Positions 45,701-54,344 of a DNA stretch of 64,000 nucleotides are shown here, piece by piece. The DNA is from Acidimicrobiia bacterium. Lineage in GTDB: Bacteria; Actinomycetota; Acidimicrobiia; IMCC26256; JAOSJM01. Numbering within the stretch: position 1 is the first letter of the stretch; every line of letters starts with the position of its first letter. Under the pieces are notes generated by a model. The model worked only from the letters and a program-made list of their open reading frames with translations, did no database searches and was not told where the DNA came from. Location of the stretch: positions 372,001 to 436,000 of the forward strand of contig JAOSJM010000001.1 in the NCBI GenBank assembly GCA_027494165.1, in the 5' to 3' direction. The translations under genes and the position numbers were made by a program.

Positions 45701-46912
45701 CGCCGTGCAGGTCGAGCACAAGGTCTCCGAGGCCGACGCCGACAAGGCGTTTGGTGACCGCCTCGATGGCGGCCCGCTTCTCGGCGACGAAGAGCACGGA
45801 ACACCCGCGGGCAGAGAGGGTGGCGATGAGGTTGGCGATCGTCTGACTCTTGCCGGTGCCGGGCGGACCCTGGATGATCATGTGCTCGCCGGCTGTCGCC
45901 GCGTTGATCGCGTAGTTCTGGCTCGCGTCGGCGACCAGTACCAGGAACTCATCCTCGGGCGGCACGGTGTTGGGCCCGGTCGGGTCGACCTGTACACGCG
46001 TGTCCCGCACCGAGGCGCGGGCGTCTTCGTCGCCGGCGATGGCGGCCACGAGGTCGTGTTCAGCTAGCGCTTCGGTGGCAGTCTCGAGATCCTTGACCAT
46101 GGGCAGCTTGGCGTACGAGAAGTTGCCGACGACCACGCGTTGCTCGTGGATGGAGAAGCCGTCGACGTCGTTGGCGGCCTTGGTCATGCCTTCGAATACC
46201 GCCTTGAGGTCGGGACGGCCAGCACCGTCGAGATGGCCCGCGACGAGTAAGTCCTGCTCGTCGGGCTCGACAGCGAAGTCGCTTGCCAGGACGTGGAGGA
46301 GGTTCGGGTTCACCTCCCAGTCCCCGATGAGCTCGAGGGTGAACTCCTCGCCGGCGGCTCCCTTTGGGGTCACGGCGAGGCTGTGAAGTAGGACCGGCGC
46401 TGCGGGGATCGTCTCGGGGTTGCGCCGGTTGTCCCAGGTGGCGATGCCGCAGCCGACGAAGAGGGTCTCGACGCCGCGCTCCTCGAAGTTCTCCAGTGCC
46501 TTGGCGTGGATGGTGCGGCACCGCTTGGCGGCGTCGACTCGGGCCTCGTCGTCGGAGAAGAGCTCCGCCAGAGTGATCTTGCGTCCCGCGAGGAGAGACT
46601 CGAGGGCGGCGACCCGCATGCCATCACGGCCCGGTGTGAGATCCATGGTGGCCTTGGGGAAGTCCCGATAGAAGAGCAGGCGGTTGCGCCCCCGACGTCA
46701 AGGAGCTGGGACACCCAGGCTCCAACGGCGGCAGCGACCTTGTCGAACCTCGACGATCCCCGGGTGTCGTCCTCGGGGCCCGCGTCGTCTGCGGCGGCGT
46801 CGGTGGCAGTGTCGCTGAAGACCGCCCTCCGGCTGTCGGCCGGCGGTGGAGGTGGAGGAAGCCCAGGATGCGTCCCCTCAATCCCCGCTGCGTTCGTGTC
46901 GGCTTCGTCCAT
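42724..46912 (-). CDS. DUF4011-type SF1 helicase with Vsr-like nuclease and DUF3320-like tail (two frameshifts)
   Basis: Giant single-gene helicase-nuclease, about 1,396 aa corrected. N-terminus: DUF4011-like VGAWVSQLLDVGGRNRLLF. SF1 motifs: Walker A GPPGTGKSQTIANLI, motif II FDVVVFDEASQ, motif III GDDRQLPPT, then THYRSKDERLI, RVQGDEREAIIIS and NVAVSRARR. A Vsr/MTES_1575-like endonuclease follows: NPFEIAVRDRLEAAG, IDFVAG and ECDGASYHSGYLARERD. The tail, TENEVFEEVLSRLGYRRRGAR, resembles DUF3320. Errors: a missing base in the C-run 46689-46693 and one near 42975. ATG 46912. This architecture recurs among anti-phage defence candidates; function here is inferred. Looser codon use than neighbours suggests transfer. 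Confidence 0.85.
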
Positions 46913-46974
46913 GGTGCTCCTGCGCCCGCCCTTCTTGCGCCGGGTCGTACCAGTACATCACGGACGTGCGGCTG

Positions 46975-47199
46975 GGTTCTTGGGTGCGGCTAGTTGATGC
47001 TCTCGCACCTGTCGGTGAAGCCCTCGCCCTCGGCGTTCCCGCCCTCCGGGATGTGCTCGACCTCACCACGCTCGACCGTCGCGCGTGGCTGCTCGCGCTC
47101 GGCCTGGCCGGCATCCCGCTCGTACTGACCCAGGCGGTTCGCATCCTGCGCGACCGGCCGACCGTCGACGACACGAACGCGCACCGTCCCGATCGCTGA
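46975..47199 (+). pseudogene. Possible remnant of a P-type cation ATPase C-terminus
   Basis: An open stretch ending at 47199 reads VGEALALGVPALRDVLDLTT then DRRAWLLALGLAGIPLVLTQ, two hydrophobic helices joined as in the last two helices of P-type cation-transport ATPases. No catalytic DKTGT part exists nearby. It lies between the helicase start and the right direct repeat; the remaining ~100 bases before the repeat hold nothing that I recognise. It could instead be a small two-helix membrane protein. Confidence 0.4.
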
Positions 47200-47305
47200 C
47201 CCCGTGGCGATGCGCGCGCCCGGCGTCAGGATCGCTCGAACGCGCCGCTCGATTCATGTCCACCAGCGGTGCAGTCACCTGGGTGGGCACCGCGCGGGGC
47301 TGGCC

Positions 47306-47823
47306 GCCGTTGACGGGTGCGCCCGGATCGGGACGGCGGCGGGCCGCTCCCGGTCGGGCCTCGCCGTGCCCGGAGGCCTAGCTGCGAACGACCCAGTCCT
47401 CGGCCTTCTTGGTGAACTGGGGAACGAGTCGGGTCGACGGCATCCTCTCGAGCCGGCCCTCCGCCAGCTCCCGAACCGCCGGCACCGGATCGCGGTCGCC
47501 GAACAGACGCGGGTCGTCCAGTGAGATCTCGGAGTGCCCCGTGGGGTCGATCGTCCAGCACGACGCCTCGAGCGCGATGCCGTTGGGATCGGTGAAGTAG
47601 ATCGACCGCATGATGCCGTGGTCGACGACGTCGGTGACCTCGCAGTCGGCCTTCTTCAGCCGCTCCCGCAGCTCACCGAGCGCCTCCTCGTCGGCGAGGG
47701 CCATGGCGACGTGGTCGAACTGCGCGACCTCGTCGCTCGCGACGCCGGCCGGCTTCGCGAAGGTCTCGGGCTCGACGTCGCGGTACTCGAAGAACGCGAT
47801 CGACGTGCCGGCGCCGAGGTCGA
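47306..47823. repeat. Direct repeat, right copy (518 bp)
   Basis: Partner of 42140-42656. Here the repeat continues without interruption into the intact 5' part of the VOC gene. Confidence 0.92.
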
Positions 47824-47986
47824 AGAAGTAGTGGCGAAACGTGCTCGTCCCGACGGTGGCGACGAGCCTCGCTCCGAGCACGCCGACGTAGAAGCGAACG
47901 GTCGCGTCCATGTCGGTGGCGACCAGGGCGAGATGGTGCACGCCCCGCCAGCGCGGCGGCAGGTCGTCGTGTGCGGTGCCGGTCAT
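47378..47986 (-). CDS. VOC superfamily (glyoxalase/dioxygenase-like) protein, intact
   Basis: A 202-aa protein with two VOC modules: GVHHLALVATDMDATVRFYV and, later, QFDHVAMALADEEALGEL with IYFTDPNGIALEASCW. His residues in HHLAL and FDHVAM and the Glu after IAL fit the metal site of extradiol dioxygenases/glyoxalases. Substrate unknown. ATG 47986 is chosen because GAGGAGGT stands just upstream; a longer in-frame start at 48076 lacks one. Its last 149 codons are the part duplicated at 42211. Downstream of prs by about 200 bases on the same strand. Confidence 0.85.
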   Translation of the reverse strand: MTGTAHDDLPPRWRGVHHLALVATDMDATVRFYVGVLGARLVATVGTSTFRHYFFDLGAGTSIAFFEYRDVEPETFAKPAGVASDEVAQFDHVAMALADEEALGELRERLKKADCEVTDVVDHGIMRSIYFTDPNGIALEASCWTIDPTGHSEISLDDPRLFGDRDPVPAVRELAEGRLERMPSTRLVPQFTKKAEDWVVRS

Positions 47987-48181
47987 CGCGACCTCCTCGT
48001 CGAGTGGCCGAAGCGTTCCCACCGCTGGGAACCCCACCTTACGGCTGCCGTCTCCTCGCCACTCGTCGGGCGACACCGGCCGCGGTCGCCCGAGGGTGCG
48101 ACGGCCGGGATCCGGCCTTCCCCCGACGGGTGGCCGGAGACACGGGCGGGCCGCGACGGCCCGACCGGAGGGATCGGGGGA

Positions 48182-49114
48182 TCAGGAGCGGGCCCGGAGG
48201 TCGCCCAGGTCCTCGTCGCGGTGGAGGCGACCGATGGCGTCGGCGAGGAGCGGGGCAATCGATCGCACCTCGACCTCCAGGCCCGGCCGGTCGGCCCGGG
48301 AGAGGCTGTCGGTGACCAGCAGACGGCTCGTCACCGCGGCGAGCCGTTCCGGAGCCGAACCCACGAGGAGCCCGTGGGTGGCGACGACGACGACCTCCGC
48401 GGCGGCGGCGTGGGCCCGCAGCACGCGGACGGCCGCCTCGATCGTGGCTCCGGTGCTGATCATGTCGTCGACGACGACAGGGGCTCGATCCTCGACCTCG
48501 CCGACCAGCTCCTCGGCCCGGACGGCTTCACCGCTGACCCGGCGCTTGCGGACGACCGCGACCGGGCATCGCAACAAGGGCGCGTAGTGCTCGGCCAGCT
48601 TCACCGCGCCGAGGTCGGGGGCGACCACGACCGCCCGACCCGGCATCGCGGACTCCAGGCCGCGGGCCAGCACCGGTACGGCCGTGAGCATCTCCGCCGG
48701 CACGCTGCACATCGCCTCGAGGGCGGCGGTGTGGGGATCGACGACGACGAGTCGCCGGGCCCCCGCGGCGCCCAGCGCGTCGACCATGACCCGGGCACCG
48801 ACGGCTTCGCCCGACCGGTTCCGGCGGTCCTGGCGTGCGTACCCGAAGTACGGGACCACCGCGGTGATCCGGTCGGCACCGGCGCGCCGGCACGCGTCGA
48901 GCACGAGCAGCAGCTCGACGACGTGGTCGCTCACCGCCGGACCGGTGGGTTCGATCACGTAGACGTCGTCACCCCGGACGTCTCCCACGACCGGGCGGAG
49001 CTCACCGTCGGGGAATCGCTCGACCTCGCACGCGGCCGGTTCGCACGAGAGCGCGACCGCGACCGCGGCGGCGAGAGAAGGGTTCGCCGTGCCGGCGACG
49101 ATCCGCAACGACAT
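48182..49114 (-). CDS. prs: Ribose-phosphate pyrophosphokinase (PRPP synthetase)
   Basis: Makes PRPP from ribose-5-phosphate and ATP; 310 aa. N-terminus LRIVAGTANPSLA matches Prs FSGTANP. Further: FPDGE in ERFPDGELRPVVGDVRGDDV, PYFGYARQDRR (ATP site) and the PRPP loop VVVDDMISTGATI. ATG 49114 is preferred to a GTG at 49132. The flexible loop is KRRVSGEAV rather than the canonical KRR-x4-N-, and the VRGDDV segment is variant, so it could be a secondary Prs paralog, with the main one (usually beside glmU) elsewhere. Confidence 0.85.
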   Translation of the reverse strand: MSLRIVAGTANPSLAAAVAVALSCEPAACEVERFPDGELRPVVGDVRGDDVYVIEPTGPAVSDHVVELLLVLDACRRAGADRITAVVPYFGYARQDRRNRSGEAVGARVMVDALGAAGARRLVVVDPHTAALEAMCSVPAEMLTAVPVLARGLESAMPGRAVVVAPDLGAVKLAEHYAPLLRCPVAVVRKRRVSGEAVRAEELVGEVEDRAPVVVDDMISTGATIEAAVRVLRAHAAAAEVVVVATHGLLVGSAPERLAAVTSRLLVTDSLSRADRPGLEVEVRSIAPLLADAIGRLHRDEDLGDLRARS

Positions 49115-49157
49115 GTCGACGCTCCGTGCCACCCCGAGCGGCCGGACGTCGGGTGCG

Positions 49158-49361
49158 CTACTCGAGCACGAACGTGACGAGCAGGTTCACCTGGTACTCG
49201 ACGACCTTGCCGTCGCCCACCTTGACCTGCTGCTCCTTCACCCACGCGGAGGTCACACCCCGCAGCGTCTGGGTGGCTCGGTCGATGCCGACCTTGATGG
49301 CGTCCTCGAAGCTGTTGGGCGATCGGGCCGAGATCTCGGTCACGCGGGCGACGTCGCTCAT
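49158..49361 (-). CDS. Dodecin family flavin-binding protein
   Basis: A 67-aa protein matching dodecin: KVTEISARSPNSFEDAIK-like start (VTEISARSPNSFEDAIKVGI), the central aromatic in VTSAWVKEQQVKVGDG, and YQVNLLVTFVLE. Dodecamers store or buffer flavins. ATG 49361 follows GAGGAGGC. It lies 44 bases upstream of prs on the same strand and could be co-transcribed. Confidence 0.93.
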   Translation of the reverse strand: MSDVARVTEISARSPNSFEDAIKVGIDRATQTLRGVTSAWVKEQQVKVGDGKVVEYQVNLLVTFVLE

Positions 49362-49492
49362 CGCTGCCTCCTCACCTCTCGTCACTCCATCGTCTCGTGC
49401 CACTCAACGCCACACGAGGCGCCCCGAGGAAGGGCCGAAAGTCACGCGTGGAGTCTGCTCAAGGTCGCGGTCCACCCGCCGAGAGAGATCGC

Positions 49493-50098
49493 ATGGGTCT
49501 GTTCTCACGTCGCCGGGAGCCGCCGGCTCCGCGTCCCCCCGTCCACCGCCGGCTGCTGGTGGCCGCCGGCCCCGAGGCGGTCGAGTCCCGACTGCGCGAG
49601 TACGACGGCATCGCCGGGCCGAAGGTCCCCGAGGCCCCGTTGACCGCCCGCACCGCCGGCGGGTGGACCTCGCTCGAGCTGCCTCCCGACGCCCATCCCT
49701 GGGCCTTCCACAACCTGGCCATGTGGCTCCTCGACCTCGCCGACGTCGTCGCCGTCTCCGGCTCCGACGGCACCCGTGCCGGCTACTGGCTCGTGAACGA
49801 CAGCCACAGCGACTGGCTCTCGGGCTACGACGACTCGGGGAATCCGATCACCGTCGAGGTGCCCACGAACGAGGTCGTGCGGGGCGACGCCCTCGACCAC
49901 CCGGCCCGGACCCTGCGCGACGTGCTGACCGAGCACGGCGTCCCGAGCGCGCTGCACCGTGACGGCGGCGGCGACCCCACGGGCATCGTGGCCGCGAAGC
50001 TGGAGGATCCCGGCCGGGACTGCAACCCCGCCAACGAGCAGACGGCGAAGTCCCGCCAGCACCTCGAGCGCCGCCACACCTGGGTCGACGCGCTCTGA
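49493..50098 (+). CDS. Conserved-looking cytoplasmic protein of unknown function
   Basis: A 201-aa protein that I do not recognise. A basic N-terminus (MGLFSRRREPPAPRPP) leads into a compact domain: AGPEAVESRLREYDGIAGPK, WTSLELPPDAHPWAFHNLAM, WLLDLADVVAVSG and YWLVNDSHSDWLSGYDDSG. There is no signal peptide, membrane segment or catalytic signature. GAGAGAG precedes ATG 49493. Divergent from dodecin across 131 bases. Confidence 0.7.
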   Translation: MGLFSRRREPPAPRPPVHRRLLVAAGPEAVESRLREYDGIAGPKVPEAPLTARTAGGWTSLELPPDAHPWAFHNLAMWLLDLADVVAVSGSDGTRAGYWLVNDSHSDWLSGYDDSGNPITVEVPTNEVVRGDALDHPARTLRDVLTEHGVPSALHRDGGGDPTGIVAAKLEDPGRDCNPANEQTAKSRQHLERRHTWVDAL

Positions 50099-50215
50099 GC
50101 GACGGGCAGACCGTCCGGGACCGGCCGCGCAAGGGAGCGGCGCCCGGCGTGTCGCCGGCCGCCCGCGGTGGGCCGGAGGCTTGCGAACCGGGACCGGGCC
50201 CGGGGAAGCTGCGGG

Positions 50216-50785
50216 ATGTCAGCCTCGGGTGACGAGAGGACCGTGGTGCCCGGCGAGAACCCCCGTCCCACTCCCGTCGACTCGGCGGTCGTCGCCGCGC
50301 CGGCGCCCCCGGCATCCCTGCGGGATCCCGGGCTCACCTACGACGCGACGTTCAGCGCCTACCTCGACCTGTCCATCGAGCCGGCCGACGCCGACGGTGT
50401 GGTCCGGGCGAGCCTCCCGGTCCGTGACGACCTCAAGCAGCTCATGGGCATCCTCCACGGGGGGATCTACGCCGCCGTGGCCGAGGAGGTCGCCAGCGTC
50501 GCGACCGCCGAGGCGGTGCTGCCCGACGGCCGGGTCGGGCTCGGCCAGTCGAACCTCACCCACTTCCTGCGCCCCGTGACCGGGGGGACCCTCACAGCCG
50601 TCGCCACGCCGCAGCACCGGGGCCGCACGAGCTGGGTCTGGTCGATCGAGATGCTCGACGACGACGGCCGCCGGTGCGCGGTCTCCACCGTGACGATGGC
50701 CGTCAGGCCCGTCCCGGTGGGAGGAGAGGCGCCGGCGCCCCCGCCCGTGCTGCGGAAGCCGGAGTCGCGGAGGCCGGTGCCGTGA
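50216..50785 (+). CDS. PaaI/YbgC-type hotdog thioesterase
   Basis: A 189-aa protein with a Pro-rich ~35-residue leader and a hotdog fold of the PaaI-like group: ASLPVRDDLKQLMGILHGGI, YAAVAEEVASVATA with the catalytic acidic residue, and the closing strands GTLTAVATPQHRGRTSWVW. Acts on an acyl-CoA of unknown type. ATG 50216. The stop overlaps the GTG of the next gene by four bases. Confidence 0.88.
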   Translation: MSASGDERTVVPGENPRPTPVDSAVVAAPAPPASLRDPGLTYDATFSAYLDLSIEPADADGVVRASLPVRDDLKQLMGILHGGIYAAVAEEVASVATAEAVLPDGRVGLGQSNLTHFLRPVTGGTLTAVATPQHRGRTSWVWSIEMLDDDGRRCAVSTVTMAVRPVPVGGEAPAPPPVLRKPESRRPVP

Positions 50786-51375
50786 GCGCGCTCGGGCGCC
50801 GAGCACTCCTCGTCGGGCTCCTCGCCGGCCTGCTCGTCCCGCTCGGCTGCGACGACGGCGACGAGAGCCCTTCCGCCACCACGACGACCGCTTCGACCAC
50901 GGGCCCGAGCACCTCGACCACGGGCCCGGGCACCTCGACCACCGCCCCTTCCACGTCCACGACGGCGGCGGCCGGCACGGTCCTGGTCTTCTTCGTCGAC
51001 CAGGACGCGTTCAACGAGGGGGTGCCCCCGTACGTGGCGCCGGTCGAACGCCGGGTCGACCCGGCCGACCCCGTGCGCGGCGTCCTCGACGCGCTCTTCG
51101 AGGGGCCCACGGCCGAGGAGCGCGCCGCGGGACTCACGCTCGTCACCTCGGAGGCGACCGGCGTGAGCGAGGTGCGGGTGGAGGACGGCACGGCCCACGT
51201 CGTCCTCGCCGGTGGCTGCTCCAGCGGAGGGTCCACGCTGACCGTGGCCGCGGAGATCGTCCCCACCCTGCTCCAGTTCACCGACGTCCGGGCGGTGAAG
51301 ATCTACGACCCGGCCGGGACCACCGAGGAGCCGGACGCACCGGGCGACTCGATCCCCGAGTGCCTCGAGCCCTGA
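50782..51375 (+). CDS. GerMN-domain lipoprotein
   Basis: A 197-aa exported lipoprotein: signal LLVGLLAGLLVPLGC (lipobox Cys), a Thr/Ser-rich spacer made of repeated STTGPST-like units, then a GerMN-type domain, VLVFFVDQDAF, ADPVRGVLDALFEGPTAEER, and AAEIVPTLLQFTDVRAVKIY. Such domains occur in spore-germination GerM and in actinobacterial LpqB. Role here unknown. The GTG start overlaps the thioesterase stop. Confidence 0.8.
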   Translation: MSALGRRALLVGLLAGLLVPLGCDDGDESPSATTTTASTTGPSTSTTGPGTSTTAPSTSTTAAAGTVLVFFVDQDAFNEGVPPYVAPVERRVDPADPVRGVLDALFEGPTAEERAAGLTLVTSEATGVSEVRVEDGTAHVVLAGGCSSGGSTLTVAAEIVPTLLQFTDVRAVKIYDPAGTTEEPDAPGDSIPECLEP

Positions 51376-51381
51376 GCAGCC

Positions 51382-52490
51382 GTGCGCGAGAGCGTGATCC
51401 GGCGACCGTCGGCGCTCGCGGCCGTCGTGGTCGCCGCGGCCGTCGTGGCGGCCTGCAGCCCCGGTGACGACAGCGGGACGTCGGCAGACCCCTCGTCCCC
51501 GACGACGACCTCCGCCTCCTCGCCGGCCACCACGGACCGCCCGCCGGCGGCCAGCACGGCACCGAGCTCGACGGCCCCGACGACGACCCCGACGAGCGCG
51601 CCGGCACCACCCGACCCCAGCATCGGTCCGGTCTGGGAGTCCGACTTCCCCGACCCGTTCGTGCTCGAGATCGACGGCACGTACTACGCGTACGGCACCG
51701 AGTCGGGCCTGCTCCACATCCAGGGGCTCGTCGGATCGTCCGTGGTGCGCTGGATCGACCTCCACGAGGCGCTCCCCGAGCTCCCGCCCTGGGCGGCGCC
51801 GTACTCGTCGTGGGCGCCCGCCGTCCTCCCGCGCGACGGCCGCTACGTCCTCTACTACACCGTCCTCGTGGAGGGCACGGACCGGCACTGCATCGGGCTG
51901 GCCGTCGCCGACCGTCCCGAAGGTCCTTTCGTCGACGACTCGACCGAGCCGTTCCTGTGTCCCATGGACGTGGGCGGGGCGATCGACCCCAGTCCCTTCG
52001 TCGACGCCGACGGGAGCGCCCACCTGCTGTGGAAGAACGACGGGATCACGCTGCGCCAGGAGTCGGCCATCTGGAGCCAGCCCCTCGCCCCGGACGGCCT
52101 CGCCCTCACCGGTACGCCGGCCCGGCTGGTCGCCACCGACCAGCCCTGGGAGTTCCCCACGTCGAGGCCCCGAGCATGGCCCGGGTCGGCGGGCGCTACT
52201 GGCTGGCCTACTCGGGGAACTGGTGGAACCAGGACGCGTACGGGGTGGGGCTCGCCCGGTGCGAGTCCCCCCGGGGTCCGTGCGAGAAGCCCTTCGACCA
52301 CGCGGTGCTCGTCACCCGTCCCGGCGCCGAGGGCCCCGGGGGACTGGAGTTCTTCCGGGACGCCGCCGGGACGCTGCGCGTCGTCTACCACGCCTGGCTC
52401 GACACCCCGGGCTACCCGGGCTCCCGGGCCCTGTGGATCGACGGCGTCGACGTGTCGGGGCCGGCGCCCGTGCTGCGACCGGGCGGGTGA
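51382..52490 (+). CDS. GH43-like secreted lipoprotein (one frameshift)
   Basis: About 369 aa corrected. Lipobox VVAAC, then a long Ser/Thr/Pro linker and a five-bladed-propeller-like domain starting FPDPFVLEIDGTYYAYGTES, the hallmark of glycoside hydrolase family 43 with its catalytic-base Asp. WAPAVLPRDGRYVLYYT, GGAIDPSPFVDADG and GRYWLAYSGNWW follow. A C-run at 52155-52158 lacks one C, after which the frame resumes HVEAPSMARVGG. Probably acts on arabinose- or xylose-containing glycans, perhaps cell-wall arabinan; substrate is inference. GTG start six bases after the previous stop. Confidence 0.8.
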
Positions 52491-52605
52491 GTCGGCCCCG
52501 GACGCCGGGCCGCCCCCTCGCTCCTCTCTCGACCGGGCGCGCCTGGTCTCCGGGCCCCGGAAGGGGGACGATGGGGCCGGCCACGCCCGAGGGGAGGATC
52601 GAGCC

Positions 52606-52839
52606 ATGGCGAAGCACCTGGTGTTCGGCGAGGGCCCGCGATCGAGCTGGCGGCTGCCCGCCGAGTACGACCTCGTGTCCCTGATGAACGACCTCGAGGA
52701 GGGGATCGCGAAGGGCACGTTCGTGTGGGTCAAGGTCGAGACGGACGGGAACCCACCGGCCCGTGGCGACCTGGTGCTCAACGGCCGGGTCATCCCCTTC
52801 GCCGCCATCGTCGACGAGCCCGGTTCCCACGAGGCGTGA
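52606..52839 (+). CDS. Small protein of unknown function
   Basis: A 77-aa protein, MAKHLVFGEGPRSSWRLPAE, with a predicted helix (LVSLMNDLEEGIAKG) and beta strands (TFVWVKVETDG, GDLVLNGRVIPFAAIVD). It may be a small barrel. GGGGAGGATC lies before ATG 52606, and the stop overlaps the flavodoxin start (TGATG), so it is probably expressed with it. No known family recognised. Confidence 0.65.
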   Translation: MAKHLVFGEGPRSSWRLPAEYDLVSLMNDLEEGIAKGTFVWVKVETDGNPPARGDLVLNGRVIPFAAIVDEPGSHEA

Positions 52840-53310
52840 TGAGGACCCTGATCGTGTGCGTGTCGGTGTCGCACGGCAACACCCGCCAGGTGGCCGGCGC
52901 CATCGCCGACGTGCTGGACGCCGACGTCGTCGAGCCCGGAGGAGGTGGACCCGGCGTCGCTGGCCGACTACGACCTCGTCGGGTTCGGCTCCGGCGTGTT
53001 CGCGATGGCGATGCACCCGCGGCTGCGCGACTTCGTGGCCCGCCTCCCCGGCGTGCGGAGCGGACGGGCCTTCGTGTTCTCCGCCAACGGCCTGGGCCGG
53101 CTCCAGTCGAGGCCGTTCAGCAGGCCGCTGTCGCGACTGCTCGAGGACCGGGGATACGAGATCGTCGGCACGTTCGCCTGCAAGGGGTTCGACACCTGGC
53201 TCCCGCTCCGGCTCGTCGGGGGGCTCAACAAGGGGAGGCCGAACGCACAGGACCTCGATCGGGCCCGGGCGTTCGCCGCCGAGCTGCGAGCGAAGGTCGA
53301 GGCCGGGTAG
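52839..53310 (+). CDS. Flavodoxin-domain protein A (one frameshift)
   Basis: About 156 aa corrected. N-terminal FMN-phosphate loop VSVSHGNTRQVAGAIADVL. An extra G at 52938-52939 breaks the frame; without it the text reads EPEEVDPASLADYDLVGFGSG, the second flavin loop. FVFSANGLGR and GTFACKGFDTW follow, as in flavodoxin family proteins of actinobacteria and archaea. Likely an electron carrier or quinone/protoporphyrinogen-type oxidoreductase. Directly upstream of heliorhodopsin. Confidence 0.82.
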
Positions 53311-53379
53311 GGGCCGCGCGCCGTGGTGGCCATCCAGCGGGGGTGGGTGACCGTACACCCCGGGGAGGGAGGTGAAGGC

Positions 53380-54167
53380 ATGCCGGTGACCGAAGCCACG
53401 ACGCGGCCGGGGAGCCAGGAGACGGCCGCCCGGTACCGCCGTCTGCGGATCTTCAACGTGGTCGTGGGTCTCGTCCACGGCGCCCAGGGCGTGCTCATGC
53501 TCGTCCTCAGCAACGACCTGGCCTTCCCGGTCACCGGGAGCTTCCTCCAGGACGACCCCGTCGCGGTGGGGGGCCCGTTCACCCCCGAACGGGTCTTCGA
53601 CCTCCGCATCGGTCCGGCCGTCGCGGTCTTCCTGCTGCTCGCCGCGGCCGACCACCTCCTCGTGGCCGCGCCGGGTCTCCACCGGTGGTACGAGCGCAAG
53701 CTCGACGAGCGGGCCAACATCGCCCGCTGGATGGAGTACTCGCTGAGCGCGTCCCTCATGATGGTGCTCATCGCCCTGTTCACGGGGATCTGGGACCTCG
53801 CCGCGCTCCTCGCCATCTTCGCCGCCACCGCCGCGATGATCCTCTTCGGCCTCCTCATGGAGCGCCAGCAGACGCCGGGGCGGGCCGACTGGAGCGCCTT
53901 CTGGTTCGGCTCGCTCGTCGGCGCGGTGCCGTGGGTGGCGGTGGCCGTCTACCTCTTCAACGGTGCGGATCCCCCGGGTTCGTGTACGCGATCGTCGCGG
54001 TCGAGCTCGTGCTCTTCTTCAGCTTCGCCGTGAACATGGCCCTCCAGTACCGCCAGGTGGGCCGCTGGCGCGACTACGTCTCGGGCGAGGTGTCGTACGT
54101 GGTGCTCAGCCTCGTCGCGAAGTCGTTCCTCGCCTGGCTGATCTTCGCGAACGTGCTGCGGACCTGA
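53380..54167 (+). CDS. Heliorhodopsin (one frameshift)
   Basis: Seven-helix retinal protein, about 262 aa corrected; a missing C in 53971-53975 joins ADPP to GFVYAIVAVELVLFF. It matches the heliorhodopsin pattern: NVVVGLVHGAQGVLMLVLSN (helix A), RWMEYSLSASLMMVLIAL with the counterion Glu, ALLAIFAATAAMILFG, FWFGSLVGAVPWV, and helix G VVLSLVAKSFLAW with the Schiff-base Lys at about 248. Heliorhodopsins have inverted topology and a slow photocycle; their role (light sensing or enzyme regulation) is unsettled. GGAGGGAGG lies before ATG 53380. No retinal synthesis gene is in the window. Confidence 0.93.
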
Positions 54168-54344
54168 TCGACCTGATCGTGCCGACAGAGCGGGGTCCGT
54201 AGGAGTCCGGCTCGGGTGCCGCTGAGGACGATCCGGAACGAGCGGTCTTCGCCGCGCGCCCGCGTCGTCGGTGGGGGCTCCGTGGGGGCTCCGTCGCCGC
54301 GTCGAGGAAGAGGTGAGGTCCTGTGATCCATGGCGGGTACCGGA

